A stretch of DNA of 64,000 nt, taken from Flavobacteriales bacterium (GTDB taxonomy: Bacteria > Bacteroidota > Bacteroidia > Flavobacteriales > TMED113). Of the stretch, positions 27,163 through 36,212 are shown in pieces. The first letter of the stretch is position 1. Each line of letters opens with the position of its first letter. The stretch covers positions 34,630 through 98,629 of the forward strand of contig PAWM01000016.1 of assembly GCA_002714185.1 (NCBI GenBank), read 5' to 3'. The translations under genes and the position numbers were made by a program. The notes under the pieces were generated by a model. That model was not told the DNA's origin and made no database searches. It saw only the letters and a program-made list of their open reading frames with translations.

Positions 27163-27170
27163 CAAATTTA
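27163..27170 (-). promoter_or_regulatory. -7 box for the coaX operon
   Basis: On the minus strand the sequence is TAAATTTG, fitting TAnnTTTG, 26 nt before the coaX ATG. No convincing -33 element was seen. It is back-to-back with the tRNA-Phe promoter. Confidence 0.45.
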
Positions 27171-27187
27171 TAAAATGAAGGACTATG

Positions 27188-27214
27188 TTTGTTAATAAAT
27201 AGATATTATATTTG
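27188..27214 (+). promoter_or_regulatory. Promoter of tRNA-Phe
   Basis: A TTTG at 27188-27191 and TATATTTG at 27207-27214 resemble the -33 (TTTG) and -7 (TAnnTTTG) elements of Bacteroidota promoters. The 15-nt spacing is slightly short. The -7 box ends 13 nt before the first tRNA base, which fits a transcript with a very short leader. Confidence 0.6.
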
Positions 27215-27227
27215 CAAACCTATGTAT

Positions 27228-27300
27228 GGTGCTATAGCTCAGTTGGTAGAGCAAAGGACTGAAAATCCTTGTGTCCCTGGTTCGAATCCTGGTAGCACCA
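27228..27300 (+). tRNA. tRNA-Phe (anticodon GAA)
   Basis: This 73-nt cloverleaf has acceptor stem GGTGCTA pairing with TAGCACC, a D-arm GCTC...GAGC, an anticodon stem AAGGA/TCCTT with loop CTGAAAA (anticodon GAA), and a T-arm with GGTTCGAATCC. The discriminator base is A at 27300. The 3' CCA is not encoded. Confidence 0.97.
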
Positions 27301-27302
27301 CT

Positions 27303-27337
27303 AAAAAGCGGAATAATTAAAAAATATTCCGCTTTTT
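27303..27337 (+). terminator. Intrinsic terminator after tRNA-Phe
   Basis: AAAAAGCGGAATA (27303-27315) and TATTCCGCTTTTT (27325-27337) form a perfect 13-bp stem with a 9-nt A-rich loop, ending in a T run. It starts 2 nt after the tRNA, so it ends that transcript and separates it from msrA. It is the clearest rho-independent terminator in the window. Confidence 0.9.
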
Positions 27338-27352
27338 ACTTTTCTAAATTTT

Positions 27353-27946
27353 ATGAAACTTTTATTAATTATAATATTCTTACTTAATATGCTAACTCAA
27401 AACAATAACACACAATATGCTTACCTGGGTGGGGGTTGCTTTTGGTGTATTGAAGCTGTATTTCAAAATTTAAAAGGTGTAGAAAGTGTCGTAAGTGGAT
27501 ATAGCGGTGGAGAATCATCAACAGCTAATTATAAGGACGTTTCGACGGGAAAAACTAAACATGTAGAAGTATGTAAAATTGCATATAATCCTAAAATAAT
27601 TTCTTACGACATATTGCTTGCAGTATTTTTTTATAGTCATGACCCTACACAATTAAATCGCCAAGGAAATGATATTGGACCACAATATCAATCTGCTATC
27701 TTTTATCTCAATAATGAGGAAAAAAATCAATGTAAAAAATATATTGAAGATTTAGAATTTCAAAAAATTTATGAAAATATAAAGACTAATTTAATAAAAT
27801 TTGAAAATTTTTATAAAGCAGAAGAATACCACCAAAATTATTTTCAACTTAATTCTAACCAACCATACTGCTCAATTATTATTAATCCAAAAGTTGAAAA
27901 ATTGAAAAAAAAATTTAAAAATTACTATCCAAAAAAAATTAACTAA
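27353..27946 (+). CDS. msrA: Peptide methionine sulfoxide reductase MsrA
   Basis: MsrA reduces methionine-S-sulfoxide in proteins. The active-site GGGCFWCIEAVF contains the catalytic Cys29 (GCFWC). Further family blocks are GVESVVSGYSGG, YKDVSTGKTKHVEV, the FFYSHDPTQLNRQGNDIGPQY segment and YHQNYFQLN. The N-terminus MKLLLIIIFLLNMLTQ is hydrophobic, so it may be exported or periplasmic. A further Cys in QPYC could resolve the sulfenate. The stop overlaps the convergent M16 protease by 4 nt (CTAA). Confidence 0.96.
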   Translation: MKLLLIIIFLLNMLTQNNNTQYAYLGGGCFWCIEAVFQNLKGVESVVSGYSGGESSTANYKDVSTGKTKHVEVCKIAYNPKIISYDILLAVFFYSHDPTQLNRQGNDIGPQYQSAIFYLNNEEKNQCKKYIEDLEFQKIYENIKTNLIKFENFYKAEEYHQNYFQLNSNQPYCSIIINPKVEKLKKKFKNYYPKKIN

Positions 27947-30870
27947 TAGCCAAATATATTCTCTAACGTGAGTTCTTGATAATCACCTAATTTCTTTAAT
28001 GAATTATGATTAATATCATCTTTATTGCCTATAACTAAAAAGGTGTAATTTCTATCTTTAATATTTTTATCAAAAAAAGATTTTAAATCACTATAATCAA
28101 TATTTTCTAACAAGGGATATATTGTCTTATTTATATCATAATCCACACCCCTTTCTTTTGCTAAGATATATTCCCAAAACAATCGTGATCTCTTTGTTCT
28201 GGATGTTTCAATTTTTTTAAGTGCTGCTATTTTAGCATCTTGAAACTGACCAACTGACTTAGGCATATTATTCATCAATGCTAATATAGCACTAGTAGCT
28301 TCATCCAACTTGTCAACTTGAGTGCCTAGATAAGCAGTAATATAATGAGAATTCTCTTTATTAATTGGTGTTGAAAAAGATGACCAAGCAGAATAAGCAA
28401 GTGCTTTCGACTCACGAATTTCTTGAAAAATAATTGAAGATAATCCGCTTCCAAAATACTCATTAAACAATTTTCCATAAGGAATTAATTGCATATTATA
28501 TAATGGGCCTTTTGACATCAATGTAATCTCTGACTGTACCATATCATAATCTATAAAATAAACTTTATTAGTTACATTATCTAACTCATTAAAAAGTATA
28601 GGGGATAACAGAGGCTTACTTATTTCAGAAGAATAATGATACTTGTTTAGTATTGTTTTAATTTCAGACAAATTTCTACGACCGTAATAATAAATGTAAT
28701 GCTCAAATTTTGTTAAATTTTTAATTTTATCAGTCAATTTATTAACATCTATTGATTTTAAATCTTTAATACTTATTATATTATTAAAAGGGTTTTTAGA
28801 ACCATATTTTGCATACGAGCGCATTCCTGACAAAATACTCCATTTAGATAACTTTGTGTCTTGACGATCACGAATAATATCTAAAACCATATTATCATAA
28901 ACTTGTTGATTAGGAATAACACCTGACAAAATATGTTCAAATAATATAATACCTTCTTCTAAAGATTCCTCCAAACCAGATAATTGAACATATATCCTTT
29001 CATTTGATACATATACACTATAACTTAATCCTAACTTAAACATTTCCTGCTCAATTTGATTAGCATTGTATTTTTCTGTTCCTAAGTACTCTAAATAATT
29101 TATAGCTAAAGCAAGTTCTTTGTCACTAAACTTACCCATATCTAAAACATAACTAAGTGAAAAAATTTCATTTGTAGTATTTTTAACATAGTAAGCAGGT
29201 ATATTATTATTTAATTCAAATTTTATAACATCTGCATCAAAATTATTAAATATAGGTTGCATTCGTTGTGAAGGAATCTTATTAAGATCTAATGCAAATT
29301 TAGAAGAAGTATCCCTATTTAAAGGTACGGTTGTGATTTTAGGTTTTTGTACTTTAATACTATTTGGTGTTCCATTCAATTTATTCAATAATATATAATT
29401 ATTATCAAAGTACTTATTTGCAAATTTTACAATATCGCTTTTAGATAAATTAGTTAGCTTGTTATTTTGATTAACAACTGTTGCCCAATTCTGATCAAGA
29501 ATAAAAGCATTTGTCATCTTTCGAGCTCTATAACTGTTTGACTCATTCCTCTTTTGATCATCTAATTTGAAATTCTTAATTATTGCCGATAACATCCAAT
29601 CATCAAATTGACCATTTTTAATTCTATTTAATTCATTTAACAATAATTCTTTAACTTGCTCTAAAGATTGTCCCTGTCTAGGCTGCCCATGTAATTTAAA
29701 AAAAGAATAATCTTTAGCAATCATATATTGCGAATAACCACTTAATATTTTTTGTGACTTAATCAAATTCAAATCAATTAGTCCTGCTTTTCCATTAGAT
29801 AAGATTGCATCTAATAGCGGTAATATATACATATCATCTGTTTCAACACCCGGTAGTCTAAATCCAATATCTACCCATTCAGATGTACTTCCTATAACTG
29901 TAATTTCTTCAGGTTCTGTAATAGGGTCTTCTTTAGATACTTCAAATGTTGGTACTTCTTTATATCGATATTTCCCAAAATACTTTTCAATTAATTGGAC
30001 TGTTTTGTCTGGATCTAAATCACCTGATAGAATAATTGCCATATTATTTGGAACATATTTTTCATTAAAATATTTATGGATTTTTTCCATCGAAGGATTT
30101 TTTAAATGATCACTTTCTCCGATTGTAGTTTGAGTACCATATTGATGTTTTTTAAATAATGCTTTCATCATAGAATACCATGCTAATCTCCAGTCATTAT
30201 CCTGACCACGGTTAAATTCTTCATAAACAGTTTCTAATTCAGTATGAAATAATCTAAGTACTAATTCGCTAAATCTTTCAGATTCAATCATTAACCATTT
30301 TTCAAGTTCATTAGAAGGGATATCATTAATATAAACAGTTCTTTCCAAAGAAGTATATGCATTAGTGCCCTTAGCACCTAATGAACTTATCATTTTATCA
30401 TATTCATTAGCTACAGCATATTGAGCAGCAACTCCTGAAATACTGTCAATTTGCTGATAAATAAAATTTCTATCTTCTGTGTTAAAAATTGTTCTTCTTT
30501 TTTCATATAAATCTGAAATTTTTTTTAATTCTTTTGATTCATCTTCCCAATTAATAGTCCCAATTTGGGATGTCCCTTTAAACAACATATGCTCTAAATA
30601 ATGTGCTAAACCAGTGGCATCAGATGGATCTTGCTTGCTCCCAGTATTAACAGCAATATTTGTCTGAATACGTGGTTCATCTTGATTAACAGACATATAA
30701 ATTGTTAAGCCATTATCAAGAGTATAAATCATTGTATTAAGTGGGTCGTCTTCAACTAACTGGTATTCATAATTTGAATTGATATGCTTTGAGTCGATAG
30801 CAAAAAAGATTAAATATGATAAAAAGCCTACAGCTAAAATTGATGTAATAAATTCTTGTGTATTTTTCAT
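27943..30870 (-). CDS. M16 (insulinase/pitrilysin) zinc metalloprotease
   Basis: The 975-residue protein has a single N-terminal hydrophobic segment (residues 7-25), placing it in the periplasm. The inverted zinc motif HYLEH is at residues 90-94 in GLAHYLEHMLFKGT, with the distal glutamate in ETVYEEFNRGQDND. It has the two tandem M16 halves: an active N-terminal half and an inactive C-terminal half from about residue 540. Known family activity is degradation of small peptides, possibly including signal peptides or siderophore peptides. It is preceded by a TATATTTG box. Confidence 0.93.
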   Translation of the reverse strand: MKNTQEFITSILAVGFLSYLIFFAIDSKHINSNYEYQLVEDDPLNTMIYTLDNGLTIYMSVNQDEPRIQTNIAVNTGSKQDPSDATGLAHYLEHMLFKGTSQIGTINWEDESKELKKISDLYEKRRTIFNTEDRNFIYQQIDSISGVAAQYAVANEYDKMISSLGAKGTNAYTSLERTVYINDIPSNELEKWLMIESERFSELVLRLFHTELETVYEEFNRGQDNDWRLAWYSMMKALFKKHQYGTQTTIGESDHLKNPSMEKIHKYFNEKYVPNNMAIILSGDLDPDKTVQLIEKYFGKYRYKEVPTFEVSKEDPITEPEEITVIGSTSEWVDIGFRLPGVETDDMYILPLLDAILSNGKAGLIDLNLIKSQKILSGYSQYMIAKDYSFFKLHGQPRQGQSLEQVKELLLNELNRIKNGQFDDWMLSAIIKNFKLDDQKRNESNSYRARKMTNAFILDQNWATVVNQNNKLTNLSKSDIVKFANKYFDNNYILLNKLNGTPNSIKVQKPKITTVPLNRDTSSKFALDLNKIPSQRMQPIFNNFDADVIKFELNNNIPAYYVKNTTNEIFSLSYVLDMGKFSDKELALAINYLEYLGTEKYNANQIEQEMFKLGLSYSVYVSNERIYVQLSGLEESLEEGIILFEHILSGVIPNQQVYDNMVLDIIRDRQDTKLSKWSILSGMRSYAKYGSKNPFNNIISIKDLKSIDVNKLTDKIKNLTKFEHYIYYYGRRNLSEIKTILNKYHYSSEISKPLLSPILFNELDNVTNKVYFIDYDMVQSEITLMSKGPLYNMQLIPYGKLFNEYFGSGLSSIIFQEIRESKALAYSAWSSFSTPINKENSHYITAYLGTQVDKLDEATSAILALMNNMPKSVGQFQDAKIAALKKIETSRTKRSRLFWEYILAKERGVDYDINKTIYPLLENIDYSDLKSFFDKNIKDRNYTFLVIGNKDDINHNSLKKLGDYQELTLENIFGY

Positions 30871-30902
30871 TTTAAAATGAGTTAGTTAAAAATAATAGTG
30901 AA

Positions 30903-30910
30903 CAAATATA
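30903..30910 (-). promoter_or_regulatory. -7 box for the M16 protease gene
   Basis: TATATTTG on the minus strand matches TAnnTTTG and lies 33 nt upstream of the M16 ATG. The gap of 76 nt to the next gene (methyltransferase) supports a separate promoter. A -33 element is not obvious. Confidence 0.5.
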
Positions 30911-30946
30911 GTAACAATAATGTTGATGTGTGTGAAAAATTAAATA

Positions 30947-31774
30947 TCAATAATCTAAATGAAAATAAAAATGTTGATGAAACTTTGATGTTGATTGATC
31001 AATAATAATTATGCCCCATTTATAATAATTAATAGAATAGCTAACAATTGGGTTTTTCCTGATAATCGACCAACATTCTTGCATTTCAGCACTCCAATTA
31101 ATATCATCAAATATCATAATACATTGAAGCTCTTTATTAGATATTAATGAATTAAAATAATACAAAGTATCATTTTTACGATGATTGCCATCAATAAATA
31201 AAATATTGAAATTTAAATTTTGAGCAATTAGTTTTGGAAAAGTATTATTGTATAATCCTTGAATAATCTGAAATTTTTTTTTGGATGCAATCGAACTAAA
31301 TTGAGATTGAGCTATCTTACATAAAGCAGGCACACCTTCCATCGTAATAAAAAAACTATTTTTTTTATTTTTTATTGCACTCAAAATATATGTGCCCGAA
31401 ACACCTAAATTAGTTCCAATTTCTAATACAAATGGTGTAGATAATTTATCTATAATTAGATATAGAAATTGTGCCCATATAGGAGATGATGTAGCTTTTT
31501 TACAGATTTCCTTTACTTTAATTTTTTTGGACAAACCAAATATTTCATATGTAATAATTCTATCATCTTTTAAGAGATTTTTTCTATATCGCTCACATAA
31601 TTTAAATACTTCTAAATGGTCATTTAATTTTTTGTTTAATTTAACCTCTAAAAAAGATTTTACTATAATATTTAAATAAGGATTTTTCTCTTCTTTGATT
31701 TTGTTTAATTCTCTTTTTTGATTTAATCTAATACAGAAAATAGACAAATGTTTTTTTATTTTTGACAATATCAT
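30947..31774 (-). CDS. Class I SAM-dependent methyltransferase
   Basis: The 275-residue protein has a Rossmann-like methyltransferase core. Motif I FVLEIGTNLGVSGTYILSAI is near residues 115-134, an acidic ribose-binding region TMEGVPALCKIAQ follows, then LFIDGNHRKNDTLYYF and IMIFDDINWS, as in O-methyltransferases acting on small molecules or sugars. A charged, helical N-terminal extension precedes the core. The substrate is unknown. It is divergent from the GNAT gene with 23 nt between starts. Confidence 0.85.
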   Translation of the reverse strand: MILSKIKKHLSIFCIRLNQKRELNKIKEEKNPYLNIIVKSFLEVKLNKKLNDHLEVFKLCERYRKNLLKDDRIITYEIFGLSKKIKVKEICKKATSSPIWAQFLYLIIDKLSTPFVLEIGTNLGVSGTYILSAIKNKKNSFFITMEGVPALCKIAQSQFSSIASKKKFQIIQGLYNNTFPKLIAQNLNFNILFIDGNHRKNDTLYYFNSLISNKELQCIMIFDDINWSAEMQECWSIIRKNPIVSYSINYYKWGIIIIDQSTSKFHQHFYFHLDY

Positions 31775-31797
31775 ATTAATTAAATATAACTGTAATT

Positions 31798-32262
31798 ATG
31801 TTAATAATTCGAAAAGGCAAAAAAAAAGATTTACCCTTTGTTCTGGGATTAATCAAAGAATTAGCAAAATATGAAAATGCTCTAGATGAAGTTTCAATCA
31901 CTATCAAAGAATTAGAAAATGATGGCTTTAATGAATATCCAAACTATTATTTTCTAGTTGCTGAAAAAGATACTGAAATTATTGGCATGTCTTTTTATTG
32001 GATACGGTATTCAACATGGAAGGGTAAATTTTTATTTTTAGAAGATTTTATTGTAAAAAAAGAATACAGAAGACAGGGTGTTGGAAAAGAATTATTTAAT
32101 GCAACTATTAAAATTTGTAAAAAATTAAATCTTAATGGTATGTGTTGGCAAGTTTTAGATTGGAATAATCCCGCAATTAATTTTTACAAAAAATATAATG
32201 CAGATATTAGTAAAATTTGGTTAAACGGAAAATTAACAAAAAAACAAATTGAACAATTTTAG
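31798..32262 (+). CDS. GNAT-family N-acetyltransferase (diamine/thialysine type)
   Basis: The 154-residue protein starts IIRKGKKKDLPFVLGLIKELAKYE, typical of the spermidine/spermine or thialysine N-acetyltransferase subgroup. It has the acetyl-CoA-binding block EDFIVKKEYRRQGVGKELF (R/Q-x-x-G-x-G/A) and the subgroup motif MCWQVLDWNNPAINFYKKY. The substrate is probably a small polyamine or lysine analogue; this is inference. It is a single gene, convergent with the hydrolase one nt downstream. Confidence 0.92.
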   Translation: MLIIRKGKKKDLPFVLGLIKELAKYENALDEVSITIKELENDGFNEYPNYYFLVAEKDTEIIGMSFYWIRYSTWKGKFLFLEDFIVKKEYRRQGVGKELFNATIKICKKLNLNGMCWQVLDWNNPAINFYKKYNADISKIWLNGKLTKKQIEQF

Positions 32263-32263
32263 T

Positions 32264-33244
32264 TTAAAAGAGATGCTCAATCATAAAATTTTTAGAAAAG
32301 CTTAAGGCATTTACTCTTGCAACACTATTCCCACCATAAGTAGGGCCTCTTCTAGCACACATAGAAAGACCTATTTTTTGAAGTAATGGTGTGGTCATAG
32401 GAAAATTTAAAAAATTCATTAATACCTCCCCTTTTGCATTCATTCTAAATCTGCAATCCTCCAAAATGTATCCATTTTTCTTAATTGATAATAATGTGTC
32501 TCTATCAAATGAATGATGTGCATTTGGATATATTGTAATATCAATATTAGTATTATTTTTTAACTTACTTACAAGACTTAAACAGGCTTCTGCAGGAGTC
32601 CAATTATCTAGTTCACCTATTAATATATGAATAGGTGTATCTCCAAACTCTAAAACATCTGGTACCACAATACATGGTGGATATAAGGCTAAATGGGCTG
32701 CAAAATCTATGCTGGGATTTATAGCTTTTTTTAGTGGCTCCCAGGCTGAAAAAAGAGACACACCACCTCCCAAGCTCCAACCAGTAATAGCTATTTTATC
32801 GGCATGTATATTAGGATGATTTTGTAGAGCTTCAAGTGCTCTAAAACTATCTAAAATCATCATTGCTGTGGTGACACTCACTTGATTTCCAACTGTTGTT
32901 TTTATACCTCTACTTTGAAAACTACATAATTCAAATGTCGCAATTCCATTCTCTCTATATGTTTTTAAATAATCGTAATGATGAGAGGCCCAACCATTAC
33001 TCCCAGCAACAGCAATAACTAATGGATACTGATTTTGAGTATTAAAATCAATAGGCATTTTTAAAATACCAAAAACCCGTTGGTGTTTTTGATTATCAAG
33101 ATTAACAATAATATCTTTGAAAGAAAAGGGATTAGCACTATCGAAAAAAAATTTTTCTTGAGATAATAGAAAAAAAGGGGAAATCAAAAAAAGGAAAAAT
33201 ACCTTAACTATTATAAAATTATTATTAGTTATCTCTATTTTCAA
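32264..33244 (-). CDS. Secreted dienelactone-hydrolase-like alpha/beta hydrolase
   Basis: The 326-residue protein has a signal peptide (FFLFLISPFFLLSQ) and an alpha/beta hydrolase fold. The nucleophile is in ITGWSLGGGVSLFSA (near residue 157), the acid in GELDNWTPAE and the histidine in YPNAHHSFDR. It ends NFMIEHLF. This combination (GxSxGG, HHSFD) is typical of the DLH/acyl-CoA-thioesterase-like family exported to the periplasm. Its start overlaps the 34-residue small membrane ORF by 20 nt. The substrate is unknown. Confidence 0.85.
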   Translation of the reverse strand: MKIEITNNNFIIVKVFFLFLISPFFLLSQEKFFFDSANPFSFKDIIVNLDNQKHQRVFGILKMPIDFNTQNQYPLVIAVAGSNGWASHHYDYLKTYRENGIATFELCSFQSRGIKTTVGNQVSVTTAMMILDSFRALEALQNHPNIHADKIAITGWSLGGGVSLFSAWEPLKKAINPSIDFAAHLALYPPCIVVPDVLEFGDTPIHILIGELDNWTPAEACLSLVSKLKNNTNIDITIYPNAHHSFDRDTLLSIKKNGYILEDCRFRMNAKGEVLMNFLNFPMTTPLLQKIGLSMCARRGPTYGGNSVARVNALSFSKNFMIEHLF

Positions 33245-33329
33245 AATTTTCTTCTTTCTTTTCTTCTATTCTTTTAGCAATAAGATATAGCATTAAAATA
33301 AAAAAAAGTATAATTAATACTGAATTCAT
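33225..33329 (-). CDS. 34-residue single-pass membrane protein (small ORF)
   Basis: The ATG at 33329-33327 overlaps the TGA stop of the YbjQ gene as ATGA. The frame runs 34 codons to a TAA at 33225. It encodes a hydrophobic N-terminal helix (NSVLIILFFILMLYLIA) followed by a charged tail (KRIEEKKEENFENRDN), a typical small membrane protein. It also overlaps the start of the downstream hydrolase by 20 nt, so the three look like one coupled unit. I do not recognise the family. It would be missed by length cutoffs. Confidence 0.7.
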   Translation of the reverse strand: MNSVLIILFFILMLYLIAKRIEEKKEENFENRDN

Positions 33330-33643
33330 TGTTTTAATTTTACAGCAGTTCCGTATGCTAAAATTTCAGCAGCACCCTGCATTACCACTGAAGTTGTTAA
33401 TCTAATATTTACAATAGCATCTGCTCCCAACATAACTGCATCTTGTTTCATTCTCTCAATAGCTTGTTCTCTAGATTCGGCTTGTAATTTTGTATATTCA
33501 CTAATTTCTCCACCGATAAGATGTTTAAGACTTGCAAAAACATCTCTACCTACATTTCTTGTTCTTACAGTACTTCCTCTTGCTATTCCTAAAATTTCTG
33601 ATATTTCCCTATCAGGAATTTGTTCTGTAGTTGTTAAAATCAT
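33326..33643 (-). CDS. YbjQ/UPF0145 family protein
   Basis: This 105-residue protein has the YbjQ hallmarks: ILGIARGSTVRTRNVGRDVFAS near residues 17-38, GGEISEYTKLQAESREQAIERM, and ADAIVNIRLTTSVVMQGAAEILAYGTAV. The family is known as a small pentamer-forming protein whose members were called heavy-metal-binding domains. Its biological function is not settled. The gene ends in an ATGA overlap with the small membrane ORF. Confidence 0.95.
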   Translation of the reverse strand: MILTTTEQIPDREISEILGIARGSTVRTRNVGRDVFASLKHLIGGEISEYTKLQAESREQAIERMKQDAVMLGADAIVNIRLTTSVVMQGAAEILAYGTAVKLKQ

Positions 33644-33733
33644 AATTTATTTTTTCGTAAAAATAATATAACACAAATTAAAAACTATAATTTACTGTTA
33701 ATTAAAAAGTATCATAATTAAAGAAAAAGTAAA

Positions 33734-33967
33734 TCATTGATTATGATCATTTATATATTTTTCTAATATTTTTTTAGCCTTATCTACTTTTAATTCATTA
33801 ACAAATAGCATCTTTTCATTAAATGAATAAGCCGGATTAGCCCAACCAGCTAATACAGATGATGAGAACGGAGATTTTATATAAAAATCTATTTGATTTG
33901 TTTTTAGAATGCTTTCAATATTTGTTAAATCAAAATAATTAATATTTGTAATAAAAACATATTTCAT
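33734..33967 (-). CDS. DUF2007 (putative signal-transducing) family protein
   Basis: The 77-residue soluble protein has a ferredoxin-like fold pattern: KYVFITNINYFDLTNIESIL, a glycine-tryptophan motif SVLAGWANPAYSFNEKMLFV, and VDKAKKILEKYI at the end. This matches the DUF2007 family. The function is unknown. It lies 9 nt after the small lipoprotein gene and is transcribed in the same direction as the M43 cluster. Confidence 0.8.
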   Translation of the reverse strand: MKYVFITNINYFDLTNIESILKTNQIDFYIKSPFSSSVLAGWANPAYSFNEKMLFVNELKVDKAKKILEKYINDHNQ

Positions 33968-33976
33968 ATATAATGA

Positions 33977-34285
33977 TTAATCAATAATAGTAGTAGTATC
34001 TATTATAAAATTACAATAACCATTATCAGTCATATAATTTAATAACTCTTCATCTAGTACTTGTAAATAATCAGTTATATTAGCAAAAGTATAGTTAAAT
34101 ACTGAATCACCGATACAGTATGTTGCGGAATCTAACACTGCAGTAAAAAATGTATCATTATAAGCATGTTGATATTCATATTGTATACAATCAATACATT
34201 CCGTAGAATAAATTATTGATTCCTCTTGTTTAGTACAAGAATACATCAAAAATAAACACAAAATAAAAAAATTAATAAACTTCAT
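33977..34285 (-). CDS. Small lipoprotein, cysteine-rich N-terminus
   Basis: I place the start at the ATG at 34285, which gives a lipoprotein signal (MKFINFFILCLFLMYSC, Cys17) and avoids overlapping the upstream protease further. The mature part is 85-90 residues and acidic, with cysteines in ECIDC, YCIGD and GYCNF and a repetitive DTTTIID end. I do not recognise a family. It overlaps the 3' end of the M43 gene by 14 nt, so it is probably co-transcribed with it. Confidence 0.7.
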   Translation of the reverse strand: MKFINFFILCLFLMYSCTKQEESIIYSTECIDCIQYEYQHAYNDTFFTAVLDSATYCIGDSVFNYTFANITDYLQVLDEELLNYMTDNGYCNFIIDTTTIID

Positions 34286-36212
34286 AATATTTTTGTACAC
34301 TTCCATCATTATAAATATTAATGTAAAATTTTGAACTATTATTTTCCCGACCTAACATATCAAGTCGTTTGATTATTTGAATATTCTCTATGGTGTTTGT
34401 TTCATCAATATTAATCCACTCACCGTCTAATCTAACATTGTCAATATACAAATATGTGCCTCTGTTGCCACTAAATTCAAATTTTATTATCACATCACTC
34501 TCCTCTGCGGCAGACTGGATATTAACAATCTTTTCAACCCACTCACTACTGTTAGGTGTAAAATTATTACCAACATTTCCTGTATTAATAGAAATTAATT
34601 CTTCAGTATCCCAAGATGCCCTCACCTGCCAAGTTTTACCACAGTCCTTTGAAAATGATATTTGCAATAAATCGTTAGTTTGATTATTTCTCTTTCCATA
34701 AGCAAGGTCAAAATATAGCTTTAATGGTTCACCTACACCTAAACCGAAATTACTTAAATTTAAAGTAGGTGTATAGAGAGAATGTTTTTGATAACAATCA
34801 AAATATCTACTTCGTATTCTTACTGAACCGGTTTCTGATGTTGATGAAATTGGACTTCTTGTCCAAGATGTTTCACTTTCTGGAGATTCTATAGACCATG
34901 TTAAACTTGGATTTGGATTATTTGGAAATTGTGTATTTTGAAAGCTTTCATTAAGATTCATTTCAGCATTATAGATATTAAAAGTCTTCGTCAAACTACT
35001 TTCACCAATATCATTAACAACACTTAAAGTAACTTGATATTCTCCAGGACTAGAAAAAATTATAGTTGGATTTTTTTCAGATGAAAATAAATTTTCGTTG
35101 CCAATAAATGACCAAGCAAAACTTGTATTATTATCAATCCCCTCAGTATTATTTATAAATTTAATTGGAGAGTTAATACATATTCTATCGACTTCTGATA
35201 AGAAAAAATCTACATTAGGTAAACAAGCAGAATTATCATAATTATCATGTGTGCCTGTTTCCCATAAATTATTATTAGTCCATAAATTATTTCTTGAAGA
35301 TACTGAAGAATTTAAACAATTTTGCATTCTAATTACTTGATCGCTAGTAAACATACAGGTGCAAGATGAATAATCCATAAAATTTTGAATATTATCTAAG
35401 CTTCCACAGCTTTGCTGCGACAAATTACATGTGGAATAAGCTCCAACTGTATTAGGGGTGTCATCAACACCATCATCATATGAACAATTATCTAAATCTC
35501 CATTTGTCCCCCAGCCCCAAGTGTGTTCTAAATTAAAATAATGTCCAAATTCATGACTCAATGTATGTCGTTTATAAGGTGTGTTATTTGATGAGCCTAT
35601 ACTACCAACATACTCATGGTTAATAATTATCCCTTCAACTTCATCGCCCCATAATGATCCAGGTAAATAAGTGTAAGCTGCTGCACCAATATCACTATCA
35701 ATTTCTTCGACCACCCAAATATTTACATATTTAGTGTCATCCCATGAAATCACCTCTTTTACACAATCATTTGCTTGATTGCCTAGAGATGAAAACACTC
35801 TATTAATGCCATTTGTGCAATTTCCGTTTGGATCTAATCTAGCAAGCCTATATTCTACATTAACATCACCAATTATATTTTCAAATGATTCTACTACATT
35901 ATTTAAATCCTCATTTAAAATATTATAGTCCTCATTGAGAATACTTACCGCATCATTAATTTGATCAATAGAAATATTTTCATCCTCACCTATTGAATCA
36001 CCATTATGAATAATATGAAATACAAGAGGAATAATTTTAGGATTTTGAGATAAATTATTATTATTATTAAGTATTTTTAATTGTTCAGATTTAAAATGAG
36101 GTGTATTGCGATATTTTTGCATTACAAAATCTGTACCACATAATTTTGTGTTTTGAGCAAAAATTAAGTTGCATAATAATACTAAAAATAAAAACACTTT
36201 TTTAAAATTCAT
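34272..36212 (-). CDS. Secreted M43 zinc metalloprotease (third of a tandem set)
   Basis: This 646-residue protein has a signal peptide ending IFAQ. The M43 (pappalysin-like) catalytic domain carries HTLSHEFGHYFNLEHTW (HExxHxxGxxH zinc motif, near residues 217-230) and a Met-turn region QNFMDYSSCTCMFT. A PKD-like domain follows (DFFLSEVDRICINSPIKF ... SSPGEYQVTLSV), then a jelly-roll region. It ends in a short CTD of the type DMLGRENNSSKFYINIYNDG. Known: such proteins are T9SS cargo that digest extracellular protein. The gene abuts the second protease. Confidence 0.9.
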   Translation of the reverse strand: MNFKKVFLFLVLLCNLIFAQNTKLCGTDFVMQKYRNTPHFKSEQLKILNNNNNLSQNPKIIPLVFHIIHNGDSIGEDENISIDQINDAVSILNEDYNILNEDLNNVVESFENIIGDVNVEYRLARLDPNGNCTNGINRVFSSLGNQANDCVKEVISWDDTKYVNIWVVEEIDSDIGAAAYTYLPGSLWGDEVEGIIINHEYVGSIGSSNNTPYKRHTLSHEFGHYFNLEHTWGWGTNGDLDNCSYDDGVDDTPNTVGAYSTCNLSQQSCGSLDNIQNFMDYSSCTCMFTSDQVIRMQNCLNSSVSSRNNLWTNNNLWETGTHDNYDNSACLPNVDFFLSEVDRICINSPIKFINNTEGIDNNTSFAWSFIGNENLFSSEKNPTIIFSSPGEYQVTLSVVNDIGESSLTKTFNIYNAEMNLNESFQNTQFPNNPNPSLTWSIESPESETSWTRSPISSTSETGSVRIRSRYFDCYQKHSLYTPTLNLSNFGLGVGEPLKLYFDLAYGKRNNQTNDLLQISFSKDCGKTWQVRASWDTEELISINTGNVGNNFTPNSSEWVEKIVNIQSAAEESDVIIKFEFSGNRGTYLYIDNVRLDGEWINIDETNTIENIQIIKRLDMLGRENNSSKFYINIYNDGSVQKYYEVY

